This document shows positions 1 through 9,765 of a DNA stretch of 58,995 bases, one piece after another. The notes beneath the pieces are model-generated. The model was given only the letters and a program-made list of their open reading frames with translations, ran no database searches and was not told the origin of the DNA. The stretch spans positions 1 to 58,995 of the forward strand of contig JAPKFB010000029.1 in the NCBI GenBank assembly GCA_028821775.1, read 5' to 3'. How positions within the stretch are numbered: position 1 is the stretch's first letter; the number at the start of each line of letters is the position of its first letter. Position numbers and translations under genes: made by a program. This DNA is from Roseibacillus sp. (GTDB taxonomy: Bacteria; Verrucomicrobiota; Verrucomicrobiia; Verrucomicrobiales; Akkermansiaceae).

Positions 1-121
1 GATCGATTACCTGGGTCGATCCCAGCACGAAGACCATTTATATCATGCTGCAGAATATAAGTGGCGGGGATAAGAATCTCACCAGTTCCACCTTTCTAAA
101 TACGGCCGCCAAGGCGTTACC

Positions 122-293
122 TCAGAAATGAATTTTATCCGCCTTGGTGAGTTCGCCTGTGGGTTTCTTGGCAGCACTACGAATTGCTCCTCAATGACCT
201 TTGCCGATTCCTCCTTGGTTAAAGGCTTCTTATCCGCTGCCAACACGGACTGACCCATCACCACCGCAAACATCACTAGAATCTGTTTGATGA
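122..293 (-). pseudogene. Decayed N-terminus of a leucine-rich-repeat family secreted protein
   Basis: Read on the minus strand, a signal-peptide-like stretch (KQILVMFAVVMGQSVLAAD) is followed by KKPLTKEESAKVIEE. The reading then has to shift by one base to continue as AIRSAAKKPTGELTKAD, which is the start of the consensus that precedes leucine-rich repeats in many verrucomicrobial LRR proteins (AAKKPTGELTKADLEKV). The shifted frame stops at TGA (122-124) before any repeat is completed. No ATG sits at the expected start before KQILV, where an ATC codon stands instead. A lost start, a one-base deletion and a truncation together point to a remnant. Family assignment is from the remembered consensus; the lesions are seen directly. 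Confidence 0.55.
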
Positions 294-626
294 TTACTAC
301 TTTGCGTTGTGTCTCCAAACAAGGTGTTGGATGCCGGTGCTCTTCCAGCTCTTCTGCTTCTTCATAGTTTGTCCTGCCCTCCAGCATCCCTGCATCTAGG
401 ACAATGAGCAAGGATCCTGTTATTGCATGAGTTACTCACAGCAGAACTTTTGACATTAAATCGCTCTTCGTCGCGCTCTCCGAAAAAGATTTAGTTACGA
501 GATCGGACGATCTAACAGATCTCAAAACCCGTTTGCGTACGAAAACGCAAACGCGAACGCAAACAGCCTTCCAAAACCGCGATTGCTAGGACTCTCCAAA
601 GAGCCTCAAACCCTACGAAAGAGGAG
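294..626. other. Intergenic stretch, no gene seen
   Basis: No convincing coding frame or RNA was seen. Around 530-565 there is a short inverted repeat of GTTTGCGT with ACGCAAAC, followed by a second partial copy of the ACGCAAAC arm. It lacks a T tract, so it is not called as a terminator. Confidence 0.4.
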
Positions 627-711
627 TGCGCACGAGAGGACTCGAACCTCCACGAGCTATTCACTCACCAGAACCTGAATCTGGCGCGTCTACCAATTCC
701 GCCACGTGCGC
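627..711 (-). tRNA. tRNA-Leu, anticodon CAG
   Basis: The minus strand folds as a class II tRNA of 85 nt. The acceptor arms are GCGCACG and CGTGCGC, with discriminator A at 627. The anticodon arm is CCAGA-TTCAGGT-TCTGG, giving anticodon CAG for CUG codons. A long variable arm follows, then the T arm with GGTTCGAGTCC. CCA is not encoded. The long variable arm and discriminator A are those of leucine tRNAs. Confidence 0.95.
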
Positions 712-832
712 TGGGAAAGGGGGCGGCAGACAAGCACCCGATCGCGCTTAATGCAATTCCTTTTGCACAATCCTGTGCATTGACGCCATTTCCAGTTTGC
801 AAACTGCCCAGAAGACCCAAACATCCCCCCAT

Positions 833-3688
833 ATGAAGAATCGACTCCCCGTCCTGACCTTCCTCTTCCTCGCACTCGGGGGGGGAGTATTCCTCTTTGC
901 AAAGTCCCCCGATCCCGCAGTGGTCAAACCCGTTGCCTGGTCGCATGAAGCGAGTGACATCGCGGACGATCCCGAGGTCCGTTTCGGAGCCCTGCCCAAC
1001 GGCATGCGCTATGCCATCCGCAAGAATGTCGAACCGCCCGGACGGGTCTCGATGCGCCTTCACATCGCTGCCGGATCGCTCCACGAAGCCGATGACCAGT
1101 GCGGAGTCGCTCACTTCCTCGAGCACATGGTCTTCAACGGCAGTAAGAATTTCCCCGATGTGGAGAACCTGCTCGGTCGCATGCAACGACTCGGAATCGC
1201 CTTCGGGGCCCATGCCAATGCCTACACCTCCTTCGACGAGACCGTCTACATGCTCGATCTTCCCAACCTGCAGGTGGATACCCTCAAGCTGGGCTTTGAA
1301 GTCATGCGCGACTTCGGCGACGGCGCCCTCCTGAAGCTCGATGAGATCGACAAGGAGCGTGGAGTCATCCTCTCCGAAAAGAGATCTCGCGATTCAGTCG
1401 AGATGCGCCTCATGGAACAGCAGTTCAAGTTCCTCCTTCCCGACTCCCTCATCACCTACCGCTTCCCGATCGGCACCGAGGAAGTGATCAAGACCGCCAA
1501 ACGCGACCGCTTCACCTCCTTCTACTCCGACTACTACATCCCGAAGAACATGACCTTCGTGGTGGTCGGCGACATTGATCTCGACGACTATGAAGGACGA
1601 ATCAAGAAGGCTTTCACTTCGATGAAGAACCCCGAGAAGCCGGGCTCCGCTCCAACGATGGGCAAGATTCCCAGCGGCTTCAAATTCCAGGCTGCGATCT
1701 TCTCAGACAAGGAAGTGAGCAGTGCCGAGCTCGGAATCGGCTTTGTGCAAGCCTACCAGTCCAAGCCCGACAACCAATCCACCCGCCTCGAACGCATGCC
1801 GCTCAGCGTGGCCAACTCCATCATCGGTCGCCGCTTTGGCATTCTCGCCAAGAAGGAAGGCTCCCCGATCTCCTCAGGCAGCGCCGGCCGCTTCCAGTGG
1901 TTCAACACTCTGGAATTCGGTTCCCTCGATGTCACTCCCGAAGAGGGCAAGTGGCAGGAAGCCGTCGCCGTGATGGAACAGGAACTGCGTCGCGCACTTG
2001 AACACGGATTCACCACCGCGGAGCTCGACGAGGTCAAGGCGCACATCCTGAATCAAGCCGAGCAGGCCGTGAAGCGCGCCCCAACCCGCCAGTCGTCCTC
2101 CATTGCCATGGGTCTGGTCAGCAGCATCAACTCCAAGCGGGTCTTTACTCATCCCACCGAATCGTTGCGACTGGCCAAGAGCGCCCTCGAAACCCTGACT
2201 CTCGAGAAGTGTCACGAGGCCCTGCAGAGCTTTTGGAAGGACAAGGACCTCACCCTCACCCTCACCGCCAAGGAAAAGCCTGAGAACGGCGAGAAATTGC
2301 TGCTGAACCTCTACAAGAAGAGTCAGGCGGTAGTGGTCGATCCTCCCGAGAAACAGGAGACCCAGAGTTTTGCCTACACCGATTTCGGCAAGCCCGGCAC
2401 GGTGAGTTCGAGGAAGCACATCGAAGATCTCGACATTACCCAGCTGGCCCTTTCCAACAACGTGCGCGTCAACCTGAAGCGCACCGACTTCCAAAAGAAT
2501 TCCATCAGCATGCTCGGGCGCATCGGCAACGGCCAACTCACCCAACCCCTCGACAAACCCAGCTTGGAGATGTTTGCCGGCATGGTCATGAACGCCGGTG
2601 GCCTCGGCAAACACAGCATGGATGACTTGCAGCGCATCACTGCCGGCCGGAATGTGGGGGGGAGTTTCTCGGTGGGCGAGGATGCCTTCCTCATCGGTGG
2701 AAGTACCACCGCGGAAGATCTCGAACTGCAACTGCAACTCCTGTGCGCCGGTCTCACCGACCCCGGCTACCGCGAAGAAGCCACAAGGCAATTCCGCAAG
2801 ATGATTCCCATGATCACCTCGCAGCTGAAGTTCACGATCAGCGGCGCGATGGCCGAGATGCAGGAATGGTCTCACGGGGGCGACGGTCGATTTGCCAAAC
2901 CGGACACCGCCAAGCTCGCCATCTACAGCGCGGATGATGTCAAGGCCTGGGTGGAGGAAGACCTCAAGGAGGGCTATTTCGAATTCAGCATGGTGGGTGA
3001 CTTCGACATCGAGACCGCGATCCCGCTCATCTTGAAAACCTTGGGCGCGCTCCCTCCGCATTCCAGCACCAAGCCGGTCTTCACCAAGGAACGCAAGATC
3101 AACGCCCCCACCCTGCCGGTGACGAAGAAGTTCACCTACCAGTCGAAGATCGCCAAGGCCGCCTCGATGGTTGGCTGGCGCATTCCTCCGATTCGAGACG
3201 AGATCAAGGAAACCCGCCGCCTCCAGGTGCTGGCCTCCATCTTCGATGACCGACTCCGGGAAAAACTACGCGAAGAACTTGGCGCCACCTACAGCCCGCA
3301 GGCTCACGCCAGGGCCAGCATGGTCTTCGAGTACGGCAACCTGACCGCCATGTCGCTGGGAGATCCCGGGGACGCCGCCAAGGTGACCAGCATCATCCAT
3401 GAGATGGGCGCTGAACTCGCGGAGAACGGAGCCTCCGCCGATGAACTCGATCGCGCCATCAAACCCACTCTTTCCAACCTGGAGAAGACGTTGCGCAGCA
3501 ATGCCTACTGGCTCAGCACCGTGATGTCACAATCGCAGATTCAGCCCCACCGCCTCGACTGGGCGCGTGGCCGGGATGCCGATTACGCCACCATCAATCT
3601 CAAGGAGGTCAACGCGCTTGCGAAGAAGTATCTCGGGAAGAAGAATGCGGCACAGGTGACGATCGTCCCCGAAAAGGCGCCGGAGTAA
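833..3688 (+). CDS. M16 family (insulinase/pitrilysin) zinc metalloprotease, exported
   Basis: This is a two-lobed M16 peptidase of 951 residues that degrades peptides. The inverted zinc motif HFLEH lies at residues 94-98. The third ligand is Glu175 in KERGVILSEKR, 76 residues on, exactly as in the family. The C-terminal half (about 500-950) carries the second, catalytically inactive M16 repeat, including a LREKLREELGATYS stretch typical of the substrate-chamber lobe. Residues 1-23 form a hydrophobic export signal without a lipobox. I chose the ATG at 833 because it places this signal at the N-terminus; an in-frame start at 797 adds only 12 unlikely residues. The gene stands alone and is followed 130 bp later by the phosphoesterase gene. 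Confidence 0.93.
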   Translation: MKNRLPVLTFLFLALGGGVFLFAKSPDPAVVKPVAWSHEASDIADDPEVRFGALPNGMRYAIRKNVEPPGRVSMRLHIAAGSLHEADDQCGVAHFLEHMVFNGSKNFPDVENLLGRMQRLGIAFGAHANAYTSFDETVYMLDLPNLQVDTLKLGFEVMRDFGDGALLKLDEIDKERGVILSEKRSRDSVEMRLMEQQFKFLLPDSLITYRFPIGTEEVIKTAKRDRFTSFYSDYYIPKNMTFVVVGDIDLDDYEGRIKKAFTSMKNPEKPGSAPTMGKIPSGFKFQAAIFSDKEVSSAELGIGFVQAYQSKPDNQSTRLERMPLSVANSIIGRRFGILAKKEGSPISSGSAGRFQWFNTLEFGSLDVTPEEGKWQEAVAVMEQELRRALEHGFTTAELDEVKAHILNQAEQAVKRAPTRQSSSIAMGLVSSINSKRVFTHPTESLRLAKSALETLTLEKCHEALQSFWKDKDLTLTLTAKEKPENGEKLLLNLYKKSQAVVVDPPEKQETQSFAYTDFGKPGTVSSRKHIEDLDITQLALSNNVRVNLKRTDFQKNSISMLGRIGNGQLTQPLDKPSLEMFAGMVMNAGGLGKHSMDDLQRITAGRNVGGSFSVGEDAFLIGGSTTAEDLELQLQLLCAGLTDPGYREEATRQFRKMIPMITSQLKFTISGAMAEMQEWSHGGDGRFAKPDTAKLAIYSADDVKAWVEEDLKEGYFEFSMVGDFDIETAIPLILKTLGALPPHSSTKPVFTKERKINAPTLPVTKKFTYQSKIAKAASMVGWRIPPIRDEIKETRRLQVLASIFDDRLREKLREELGATYSPQAHARASMVFEYGNLTAMSLGDPGDAAKVTSIIHEMGAELAENGASADELDRAIKPTLSNLEKTLRSNAYWLSTVMSQSQIQPHRLDWARGRDADYATINLKEVNALAKKYLGKKNAAQVTIVPEKAPE

Positions 3689-3819
3689 TTCGTCGCTCAC
3701 CAGCTTCGCCTCCCTCGCAGGGCCCATCCGAGCCCTGCGATGAGACTCCGGGCGCAGGTCGCTCCGAACGATTTGCTCCTTGCGCCTCCCAAGAGCTCTT
3801 GAGCTCACCTCCACTCGCC

Positions 3820-4776
3820 ATGCCGGCCAAGCAAACGCACCCTGCCCTCACGATCCCCCTCTGGCTCGTCATGTTGGGCCTCGGTGCCGCCACCTTGTTT
3901 TCCCTTCTCGGCCGCATGCATTGGTTCCTGGAACTCTTCACCCACTTCCCGCTCCAACTGGCCTGCGCCCTCCTGGCGGTCACAGCTGCCGCCCTCATCC
4001 TGCGCCGATGGAAACTCGCTGCCATCGCGGTCCTCTCCCTCCTTCCGAACCTGCTCGCCCTCACCTACTACTTTCCTTCCTCCGCATATTCCGGCGAGGC
4101 CCCAGATTTACGCACCGTTTCCTACAACGTTCTCACCTCAAATCGCTCTTACGAGGAAGTCCTCACCTATCTCCGGAACAGCAAGGCCGACCTCCTCTTC
4201 GTGATGGAGACCAATCCGAAATGGGTGGAGGCCCTGACCCCTCTTCAGGCTCACTACCCGTATACCGTCAAGGTCCCCCGCAACGACAATTTTGGGATGG
4301 TGCTCCTGAGCCGCCATCCCATCGTATGGCACGAACTCCACCAGTTTGGAGGCACCTCCGTCCCCCTCGTTCATGCGGTTGTTGATCTCAATGGTCGCAG
4401 CATCGATCTCATCGGCTGTCATCCGCCCCCCCCTCTTGGCGCCCGCATGTCCTCCTCTCGCAATGCCTATCTCAAGAAGCTCTCCGAGATTACGGGCAAT
4501 ACTCAAAATCCCACCGTGGTCCTTGGGGACTTCAACGCCACCATCTGGTCTCCCTTCCTTCGCGATTTCCTCAAGGCCACCTCTCTGCACGACACCGGCC
4601 ACCGACACGGCTTCCAATCGAGCTGGCGCCGCTACAATCCCCTCTTCTCGATCCCCATCGATCACGTCTTTCACAATGACGGCCTGACCTGCACCAGCCG
4701 TCAGATCGGCCCGGCCCTGGGCTCGGATCACCGACCCTTGATTGTGGAGTTCGCATATCGTGGCGACGCCTTGTGA
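3820..4776 (+). CDS. Membrane-anchored endonuclease/exonuclease/phosphatase (EEP) family protein
   Basis: The first ~90 residues contain about three hydrophobic helices. The rest is an EEP fold, the Mg-dependent phosphoesterase fold of DNase I and sphingomyelinase. Family motifs are visible: RTVSYNVL, FVMETNP (metal-binding Glu), VVLGDFNAT and the C-terminal GSDHRPL with the catalytic His. The topology suggests an N-terminal membrane anchor with an extracytoplasmic or cytoplasmic-face catalytic domain; the side is not determinable here. The substrate is unknown, and homologues include nucleases and phospholipases. The ATG at 3820 is preferred to an in-frame TTG at 3799. The gene converges on ilvD across 169 bp. 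Confidence 0.85.
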   Translation: MPAKQTHPALTIPLWLVMLGLGAATLFSLLGRMHWFLELFTHFPLQLACALLAVTAAALILRRWKLAAIAVLSLLPNLLALTYYFPSSAYSGEAPDLRTVSYNVLTSNRSYEEVLTYLRNSKADLLFVMETNPKWVEALTPLQAHYPYTVKVPRNDNFGMVLLSRHPIVWHELHQFGGTSVPLVHAVVDLNGRSIDLIGCHPPPPLGARMSSSRNAYLKKLSEITGNTQNPTVVLGDFNATIWSPFLRDFLKATSLHDTGHRHGFQSSWRRYNPLFSIPIDHVFHNDGLTCTSRQIGPALGSDHRPLIVEFAYRGDAL

Positions 4777-4945
4777 GCGCCTCACCCATCGTCCCAGCTT
4801 GCGCGTGCTCCATAGGGACACACTCCCATTAGCCAAGGAGTCCAAATCCCGCTCCGTTCACCACCCACGGTTCCCGACCTTGGCTCTGAACATTCCCGAG
4901 AGCTTGGTGACTGGAATCTCCAGCCCTCCAATTCTCTGACTCCCC

Positions 4946-6649
4946 TTACAGTCCCTTATCCGTCACGGCTCCTTCACTGGCGGAGGTCACCTGCGCGGCA
5001 TACTTCGCGAGCACTCCACGCCGATAGCGCGGCTCCGGCTGAGTCCAGGCGGCCTTGCGGGCCGCCATCACTTCCTCGGTGATACTGACGTTGATCTGGT
5101 TCGCCACCGCATCGATCGTGACCTCATCGCCCTCTTCAAGCAGACCAATCGGCCCTCCATCATGGGCTTCGGGCGTGATGTGACCGACCACAAATCCGTG
5201 ACTGCCTCCGGAGAAGCGCCCGTCCGTGATGAGAGCAACGCTGTCTCCTAGACCACGCCCCATCACTGCAGCGGTTGGTCCCAGCATTTCACGCATTCCC
5301 GGCCCGCCCTTCGGACCTTCGCGACGGATGACGATGACATCGCCCGACTCGATCGAGCCGCTGAGGATCGCCTTCATGGCATCCTCCTCGGAATCATACA
5401 CCCGCGCCCGTCCCGTGAAGGCTTCGCCCTCCTTGCCGGTGATCTTGGCCACCGCCCCTCCCGGCGCGAGGTTGCCATAGAGAATGCGCAGGTGGCTGTC
5501 CGCCTTGATGGGATTGTCCAGCGGACGAATGATCTCTTGGTCGGCGGGATAGACCTGATTGGAGTTCGCCAGGTTCTCGGCCATCGTCTTGCCTGTCACG
5601 GTCAGACAATCTCCATGCAGAAGACCCGCTTCCAGCAACATCTTCATGAGCGGCACCGTCCCACCGATTTCGACGAGATGAGCCATCTCGTACTTTCCAC
5701 TCGGCTTCAGATCTGCGAGGAGCGGCACTTTCTTTCCGATCTCGGTAAAGTCGTCGATCTCCAAGGGCACCCCGGCCGCGTGCGCCATGGCGAGCAGGTG
5801 AAGAACCGCGTTGGTCGAGCCCCCGAGGGCAATCACAAGGGTAATCGCATTCTCAAATGCTTTCCGCGTCATGATATCACGCGGTGTGATTCCCTTCTCC
5901 AACATGTTGAGCACGGCTGCTCCCGCGTCAAAACAATCGCGCATCTTGTCGTCGCCGATCGCGGCCTGCGCCGAACTGTTTGGCAAACTCATGCCCAGGG
6001 CTTCGATCGCGCTGGCCATCGTGTTTGCGGTGTACATCCCGCCGCATGATCCCGCGCCCGGGATGGCATTCTCTTCCACCGCCTGCAGATCCTCGTCGGA
6101 GTATTCGCCGCTGGCATGCTTTCCCACCGCTTCGAAGACGGAGACAATATCAAGCGACTTTTCCTCCCCCGCCACCGTGGCGCATCCCGGCAGAATCGTT
6201 CCGCCATAAACAAAGACAGCCGGCCGGTTGAGACGCGCCATTGCGATGATGCAGCCCGGCATGTTCTTGTCGCAGCCCCCGATGGTGATCACCCCGTCCA
6301 TGCCCTCGCAAGCAACCACCGTCTCGATCGAATCCGCAATCACTTCCCGACTCGCGAGGGAATACTTCATGCCCTCCGTTCCCATCGAGATTCCGTCCGA
6401 AATTGTAATCGTTCCAAAAATCACCGCCTTGCCGCCGGCGGCATCCACCCCTTTGGCGGATTCCCGCGCGAGGCGATCGATGTGCATGTTGCAGGGGGTG
6501 ACCTCGCTCCAGGTCGAAGCCACGCCCACCTGGGATTTGTCAAAATCCTCCCGCTTGAATCCCACCGGATACAGCATGGCCCGGCTGGGGGCCCGGTCCG
6601 GTCCGTCCAACACGATCGAAGAGTACTTCCGCTTGGGTCCGTCGCTCAT
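4946..6649 (-). CDS. ilvD: Dihydroxy-acid dehydratase
   Basis: IlvD dehydrates 2,3-dihydroxy-isovalerate and 2,3-dihydroxy-3-methylvalerate to the keto acids that become valine, leucine and isoleucine; it acts in the cytoplasm with an Fe-S cluster. The 567-residue product has family-standard length. It shows the cluster cysteines in [15 protein letters not shown] and [12 protein letters not shown], and the C-terminal signatures [12 protein letters not shown] and [11 protein letters not shown]. The start at 6649 (MSDGPKRK) is chosen; an in-frame ATG at 6661 adds MVPP. It is divergent from serA with 132 bp between, so two amino-acid biosynthesis genes could share a control region. No attenuator or T-box was recognised there. 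Confidence 0.97.
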   Translation of the reverse strand: MSDGPKRKYSSIVLDGPDRAPSRAMLYPVGFKREDFDKSQVGVASTWSEVTPCNMHIDRLARESAKGVDAAGGKAVIFGTITISDGISMGTEGMKYSLASREVIADSIETVVACEGMDGVITIGGCDKNMPGCIIAMARLNRPAVFVYGGTILPGCATVAGEEKSLDIVSVFEAVGKHASGEYSDEDLQAVEENAIPGAGSCGGMYTANTMASAIEALGMSLPNSSAQAAIGDDKMRDCFDAGAAVLNMLEKGITPRDIMTRKAFENAITLVIALGGSTNAVLHLLAMAHAAGVPLEIDDFTEIGKKVPLLADLKPSGKYEMAHLVEIGGTVPLMKMLLEAGLLHGDCLTVTGKTMAENLANSNQVYPADQEIIRPLDNPIKADSHLRILYGNLAPGGAVAKITGKEGEAFTGRARVYDSEEDAMKAILSGSIESGDVIVIRREGPKGGPGMREMLGPTAAVMGRGLGDSVALITDGRFSGGSHGFVVGHITPEAHDGGPIGLLEEGDEVTIDAVANQINVSITEEVMAARKAAWTQPEPRYRRGVLAKYAAQVTSASEGAVTDKGL

Positions 6650-6781
6650 GGGCGGGACCATTTCAGATCAAGCGCAGGCGTCAAGTATTGTGATGCAGCC
6701 GGGAGAGAGGAAGAATCGTCCCCTTCTTTTCGCCCAGTTCTTGCCTTTCTTGCCGGTCTGGCGTAAGGCCGCGGCAGTCAA

Positions 6782-8395
6782 ATGGCCAGCCACCGCGTCC
6801 TTGTCGCCGACCCCATCAGTGAGCATGGGGTGGAACTTCTGAGTGCTCACCCTGACATCACCGCCGACTTCATTCCTGACCTGGGTTCCAGACCGGAGGA
6901 ACTTTTGGAGATCATCGGTGACTATGACGCCCTCATCGTCCGCTCCCAGACCAAGCCCAATGCCGAAGTCATCGCCAAGGGGACCAAGCTGAAGGCCATC
7001 GGCCGGGCCGGAGTGGGGGTCGACAATATTGATCGTGAAGCCGCCAGTGCGCACGGCGTGATCGTGATGAACACGCCCACCGGCAACACGGTCTCCACTG
7101 CGGAACATGCCTTCACCCTGATGCTCGCCACCGCACGCAACATCGCACCGGCTCACGCGGAGGTCCTCAAGGGCAACTTCAAGGCCGCGCGCAAGGCCTA
7201 TGCCGGCATCGAACTCAACAACAAGCGCATCGCGATCATTGGGATGGGCCGCATTGGCGCCGAGTTCGCCAAACGCGCCCAAGGATTCAACATGCAGGTG
7301 GTCGCCTTCGACCCCTTCCTGACGCAATCTCGCGCCGACCAGCTTAAGATCGAGCTCGCGGAGTCCCCCGACGCCGCCCTCACCGGGGCAGACGTGGTCA
7401 CCCTTCACGTTCCGCTCACCGATGATACCCGCCAGATCATCAACGCCGAACGTCTCGCCCTCATGAACAAGGGCGCCCTCGTCATCAATTGCGCCCGAGG
7501 GGGCCTCATCGACGAGGCGGCCCTGAAAGCCGCCATTGAGAATGGACAAATCGCCGGTTGCGCACTCGACGTCTATGAGGATGAGCCGCCCTCCACCGAC
7601 CACCCCCTCTTCTCGCTCCCCAAGCACGTCGCCTTCACCCCGCACCTGGGGGCCTCCACTGCCGAAGCGCAGGAAAATGTCGGCATTCAGGTCGCGGAAC
7701 AGATTCGCGACTTTCTGACCACCGGCGAGATTCGAAATGCCATCAACATGCCCTCTCTCGATGCCGCGGCCCTGGCGGAGATTGGCCCCTACCTCGAACT
7801 GGCATCCTCCCTCGGCAAGCTCCTGGCCAAGTTGGGCCCCTCCAGCCCGGATGCCCTCCGGGTCTCCTATCACGGCGCCCTGGCGACCAAGGATACCGGC
7901 CTGATCTCCCGCACGGTCCTCACCTCCCTCCTCACCGCGGCCTGCAACGAGGGGCAGGTCAACATCGTCAATGCTCCCGGGATCGCCCAGAAGATGGGTC
8001 TCGACCTCACCGAAACCACCATCAGCGCCGGAACCACCGAGTTCTCGGAGCTCCTCGTTGCCGAGCTGCGGAAGGGCGACACGAGGTACCGCGTGGCGGG
8101 CACCATCATCGGACGGAGCCCACGCATTGTGGAGATCGATCACCGCTATCTGGACACCAGCATCGCAGGCCATTTCCTGATCGTGAGCAACGATGATCGC
8201 CCCGGAATCGTAGGCGCAGTTGGAACAACCCTTGGGGAATCGAGGGTGAATATTGCCAACATGTCCCTCGCGCGCAACAAGCGGGAAGGACACGCCCTCA
8301 CCGTCATCGAAGTCGATCAAGCTCTCGAGCCCAAGGTCATGCAGGAGATCAAAGCGATCCCGGGGATTCTGTCCGCGACCGGGGTCAACTTGTAG
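6782..8395 (+). CDS. serA: D-3-phosphoglycerate dehydrogenase
   Basis: SerA oxidises 3-phosphoglycerate with NAD, the first step of serine synthesis. The 537-residue protein is the long type. It has an N-terminal substrate domain, a Rossmann NAD domain with GMGRIG, the signature ARGGLIDEAAL, and the catalytic His in HLGAST. An allosteric substrate-binding domain (about 320-450) and a C-terminal ACT domain (about 460-537, starting near HFLIVSNDDRPG) follow. The ACT domain predicts serine feedback control, as known in the family. The gene ends 9 bp from the end of the convergent smpB. Confidence 0.97.
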   Translation: MASHRVLVADPISEHGVELLSAHPDITADFIPDLGSRPEELLEIIGDYDALIVRSQTKPNAEVIAKGTKLKAIGRAGVGVDNIDREAASAHGVIVMNTPTGNTVSTAEHAFTLMLATARNIAPAHAEVLKGNFKAARKAYAGIELNNKRIAIIGMGRIGAEFAKRAQGFNMQVVAFDPFLTQSRADQLKIELAESPDAALTGADVVTLHVPLTDDTRQIINAERLALMNKGALVINCARGGLIDEAALKAAIENGQIAGCALDVYEDEPPSTDHPLFSLPKHVAFTPHLGASTAEAQENVGIQVAEQIRDFLTTGEIRNAINMPSLDAAALAEIGPYLELASSLGKLLAKLGPSSPDALRVSYHGALATKDTGLISRTVLTSLLTAACNEGQVNIVNAPGIAQKMGLDLTETTISAGTTEFSELLVAELRKGDTRYRVAGTIIGRSPRIVEIDHRYLDTSIAGHFLIVSNDDRPGIVGAVGTTLGESRVNIANMSLARNKREGHALTVIEVDQALEPKVMQEIKAIPGILSATGVNL

Positions 8396-8404
8396 CGCAC
8401 CGCA

Positions 8405-8863
8405 CTACCTGCGATTGAACCTTGCGATCTCGCGCTCGGCTTCCCGCAACTCCACCCTCTTCTTCAGGTCCTGACGCTGATCGGGATGGCTCTTGCCCTT
8501 TCCGAGGCCAAACTCGATCTTCACCCGGCGGTTTTTGAAATACATCCGCAGGCACGGCAGGGTGTAGCCCTTCTCGTCCGCGGCCTGGGCCAGCTTGAGA
8601 ATCTCTCTCTTGTGAAGGAGAAGCTTCCGCGGGCGCTTGGGAGCGTGCTGAAAGTACTCGCCCGCAGTTTGCCAAGGTTGGATGTCGCAGCCGTAGAGAA
8701 AAGCCTGCAACTTCTCGATGCGCACGTAGGCGTCCGAGATGTTCACCTTGTTCTCGCGAATGGACTTCACCTCGGTCCCTCGGAGCTGGATTCCAGCCTC
8801 GTAGGTGTCCGAAATATGAAAGTCGCGACGGGCCTTCTTGTTGGTGGCAACGTCACGACTCAT
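8405..8863 (-). CDS. smpB: SsrA-binding protein SmpB
   Basis: SmpB binds tmRNA and brings it to stalled ribosomes for trans-translation. The 152-residue product shows the family sequence throughout: NKKARRDF at the start, GIQLRGTEVKSIR, NISDAYV, and KRPRKLLLHKREI. The basic C-terminal tail (KKRVELREAEREIARF) inserts into the empty mRNA channel. It lies 30 bp downstream of rpoZ on the same strand, suggesting co-transcription. The tmRNA gene itself was not found in the window. Confidence 0.98.
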   Translation of the reverse strand: MSRDVATNKKARRDFHISDTYEAGIQLRGTEVKSIRENKVNISDAYVRIEKLQAFLYGCDIQPWQTAGEYFQHAPKRPRKLLLHKREILKLAQAADEKGYTLPCLRMYFKNRRVKIEFGLGKGKSHPDQRQDLKKRVELREAEREIARFNRR

Positions 8864-8893
8864 GGCCGTAGGTTAGGCTCGCGAGGCGTAGCG

Positions 8894-9163
8894 TTAAACG
8901 AAGTACTCCCCGGAGAATGTTACTTTCCCCTCAATGATCTCGGTCAGGGCAATGTCCGCAGCACCCATGCTGGGGACAGTGTCAATCAACGGGGCTCTGC
9001 CGGCGTTCAATTGCTGAACGCGCTTGGAGACCATGTTGATGAGAATCTGAGGATCGGGGACAATTTCTGCTGCCTGGTCGACGAGAGCGCTTTTCATGGT
9101 ACTGCCAGAGAATCCAGACTTCGGCTTCGGCTGTTCAAAAGGGACAATATTATCAGCCTCCAT
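8894..9163 (-). CDS. rpoZ: RNA polymerase omega subunit
   Basis: The core VSKRVQQLNAGRAPL followed by ADIALTEIIEGKVTF is the omega-subunit signature; omega helps assemble the beta-prime subunit. Three in-frame ATGs are possible at 9226, 9163 and 9097. The one at 9097 (MKSALVDQAAEIV) begins closest to where the conserved domain normally starts, while 9163 (MEADNIVPF) adds a poorly conserved linker-like extension. No clear ribosome-binding site decides between them. It is probably the first gene of an rpoZ-smpB operon. Confidence 0.9.
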   Translation of the reverse strand: MEADNIVPFEQPKPKSGFSGSTMKSALVDQAAEIVPDPQILINMVSKRVQQLNAGRAPLIDTVPSMGAADIALTEIIEGKVTFSGEYFV

Positions 9164-9317
9164 CCGCGTATTCTGGTTCTTAAATCTAGTGGGCCTATTC
9201 CGACCCCGGACGCGAGCACGAATCATAGTTCAAGGACCCATTCAAGTAATTTCACTCGGATTGGCCCAATGGGAACAAGATTCAGCGAAAAACCACAAAT
9301 CTTTCTCGATCGCCTCC

Positions 9318-9707
9318 TCAGAGCAGTCGGATCCCAAAGGGCTTCAAAATGGTCACCAGAACGAAGAACAGGAGCACCGTGAGGACGCAATTGGCGACCA
9401 GCGCGGCCCCGAATCCCCATCCGTTACGGAGCATCCACGGGAGGACAAGGAACATCGGCAGGGTGGGCAGGACAAACCAGAAGGTTGCCTCTGCGTGATT
9501 GGCAATGCGATCCGACCCCTGGCCCTCCGCTCTCATCCAAATGATGGCGAGCAGCGAGGTGAGGGGAAGGGCGATGAGGAGAGCCGAGAGCCGATCGTGG
9601 AAGAACTGAATCTTGGTCACAAAAAGAATGACCAAGGCGCTGATCAAGAGCTTGGCACCGTCCATCCATGTGAGGGTCATCACGTTCTCCCAGGGAATCT
9701 TACTCAT
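9318..9707 (-). CDS. DUF3147 family inner-membrane protein
   Basis: The product is about 130 residues, mostly hydrophobic, with roughly four transmembrane helices. It matches the DUF3147 pattern from memory: AKLLISALVILFVTKI, then LPLTSLLAIIW, then FVLPTLPMFLVLPW. Function is unknown. I chose the ATG at 9707 because it gives a compact protein and has a purine-rich stretch (CGAAG) just before it. Longer in-frame starts at 9767 and 9824 would overlap the divergent lipoprotein gene. The 58 bp between 9707 and 9766 must hold both promoters. Confidence 0.8.
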   Translation of the reverse strand: MSKIPWENVMTLTWMDGAKLLISALVILFVTKIQFFHDRLSALLIALPLTSLLAIIWMRAEGQGSDRIANHAEATFWFVLPTLPMFLVLPWMLRNGWGFGAALVANCVLTVLLFFVLVTILKPFGIRLL

Positions 9708-9765
9708 CTTCGTGATTTGAGTTGCGCTGCTTGCTGATACCCGAGCCTGCACGTTATGCTCTGCC

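Noticed and set aside
530..565. Inverted and direct repeats of ACGCAAAC
   Set aside because: Short, without T tract or neighbouring gene end; no CRISPR-like spacing.
6650..6781. Search for an attenuator or riboswitch between ilvD and serA
   Set aside because: No branched-chain leader peptide, T-box or known aptamer core could be recognised.
6668..8320. 550-codon open frame antisense to serA
   Set aside because: It lies entirely over an unmistakable serA gene; its Gly/Asp/Val-rich sequence is the typical antisense reading of GC-rich coding DNA.
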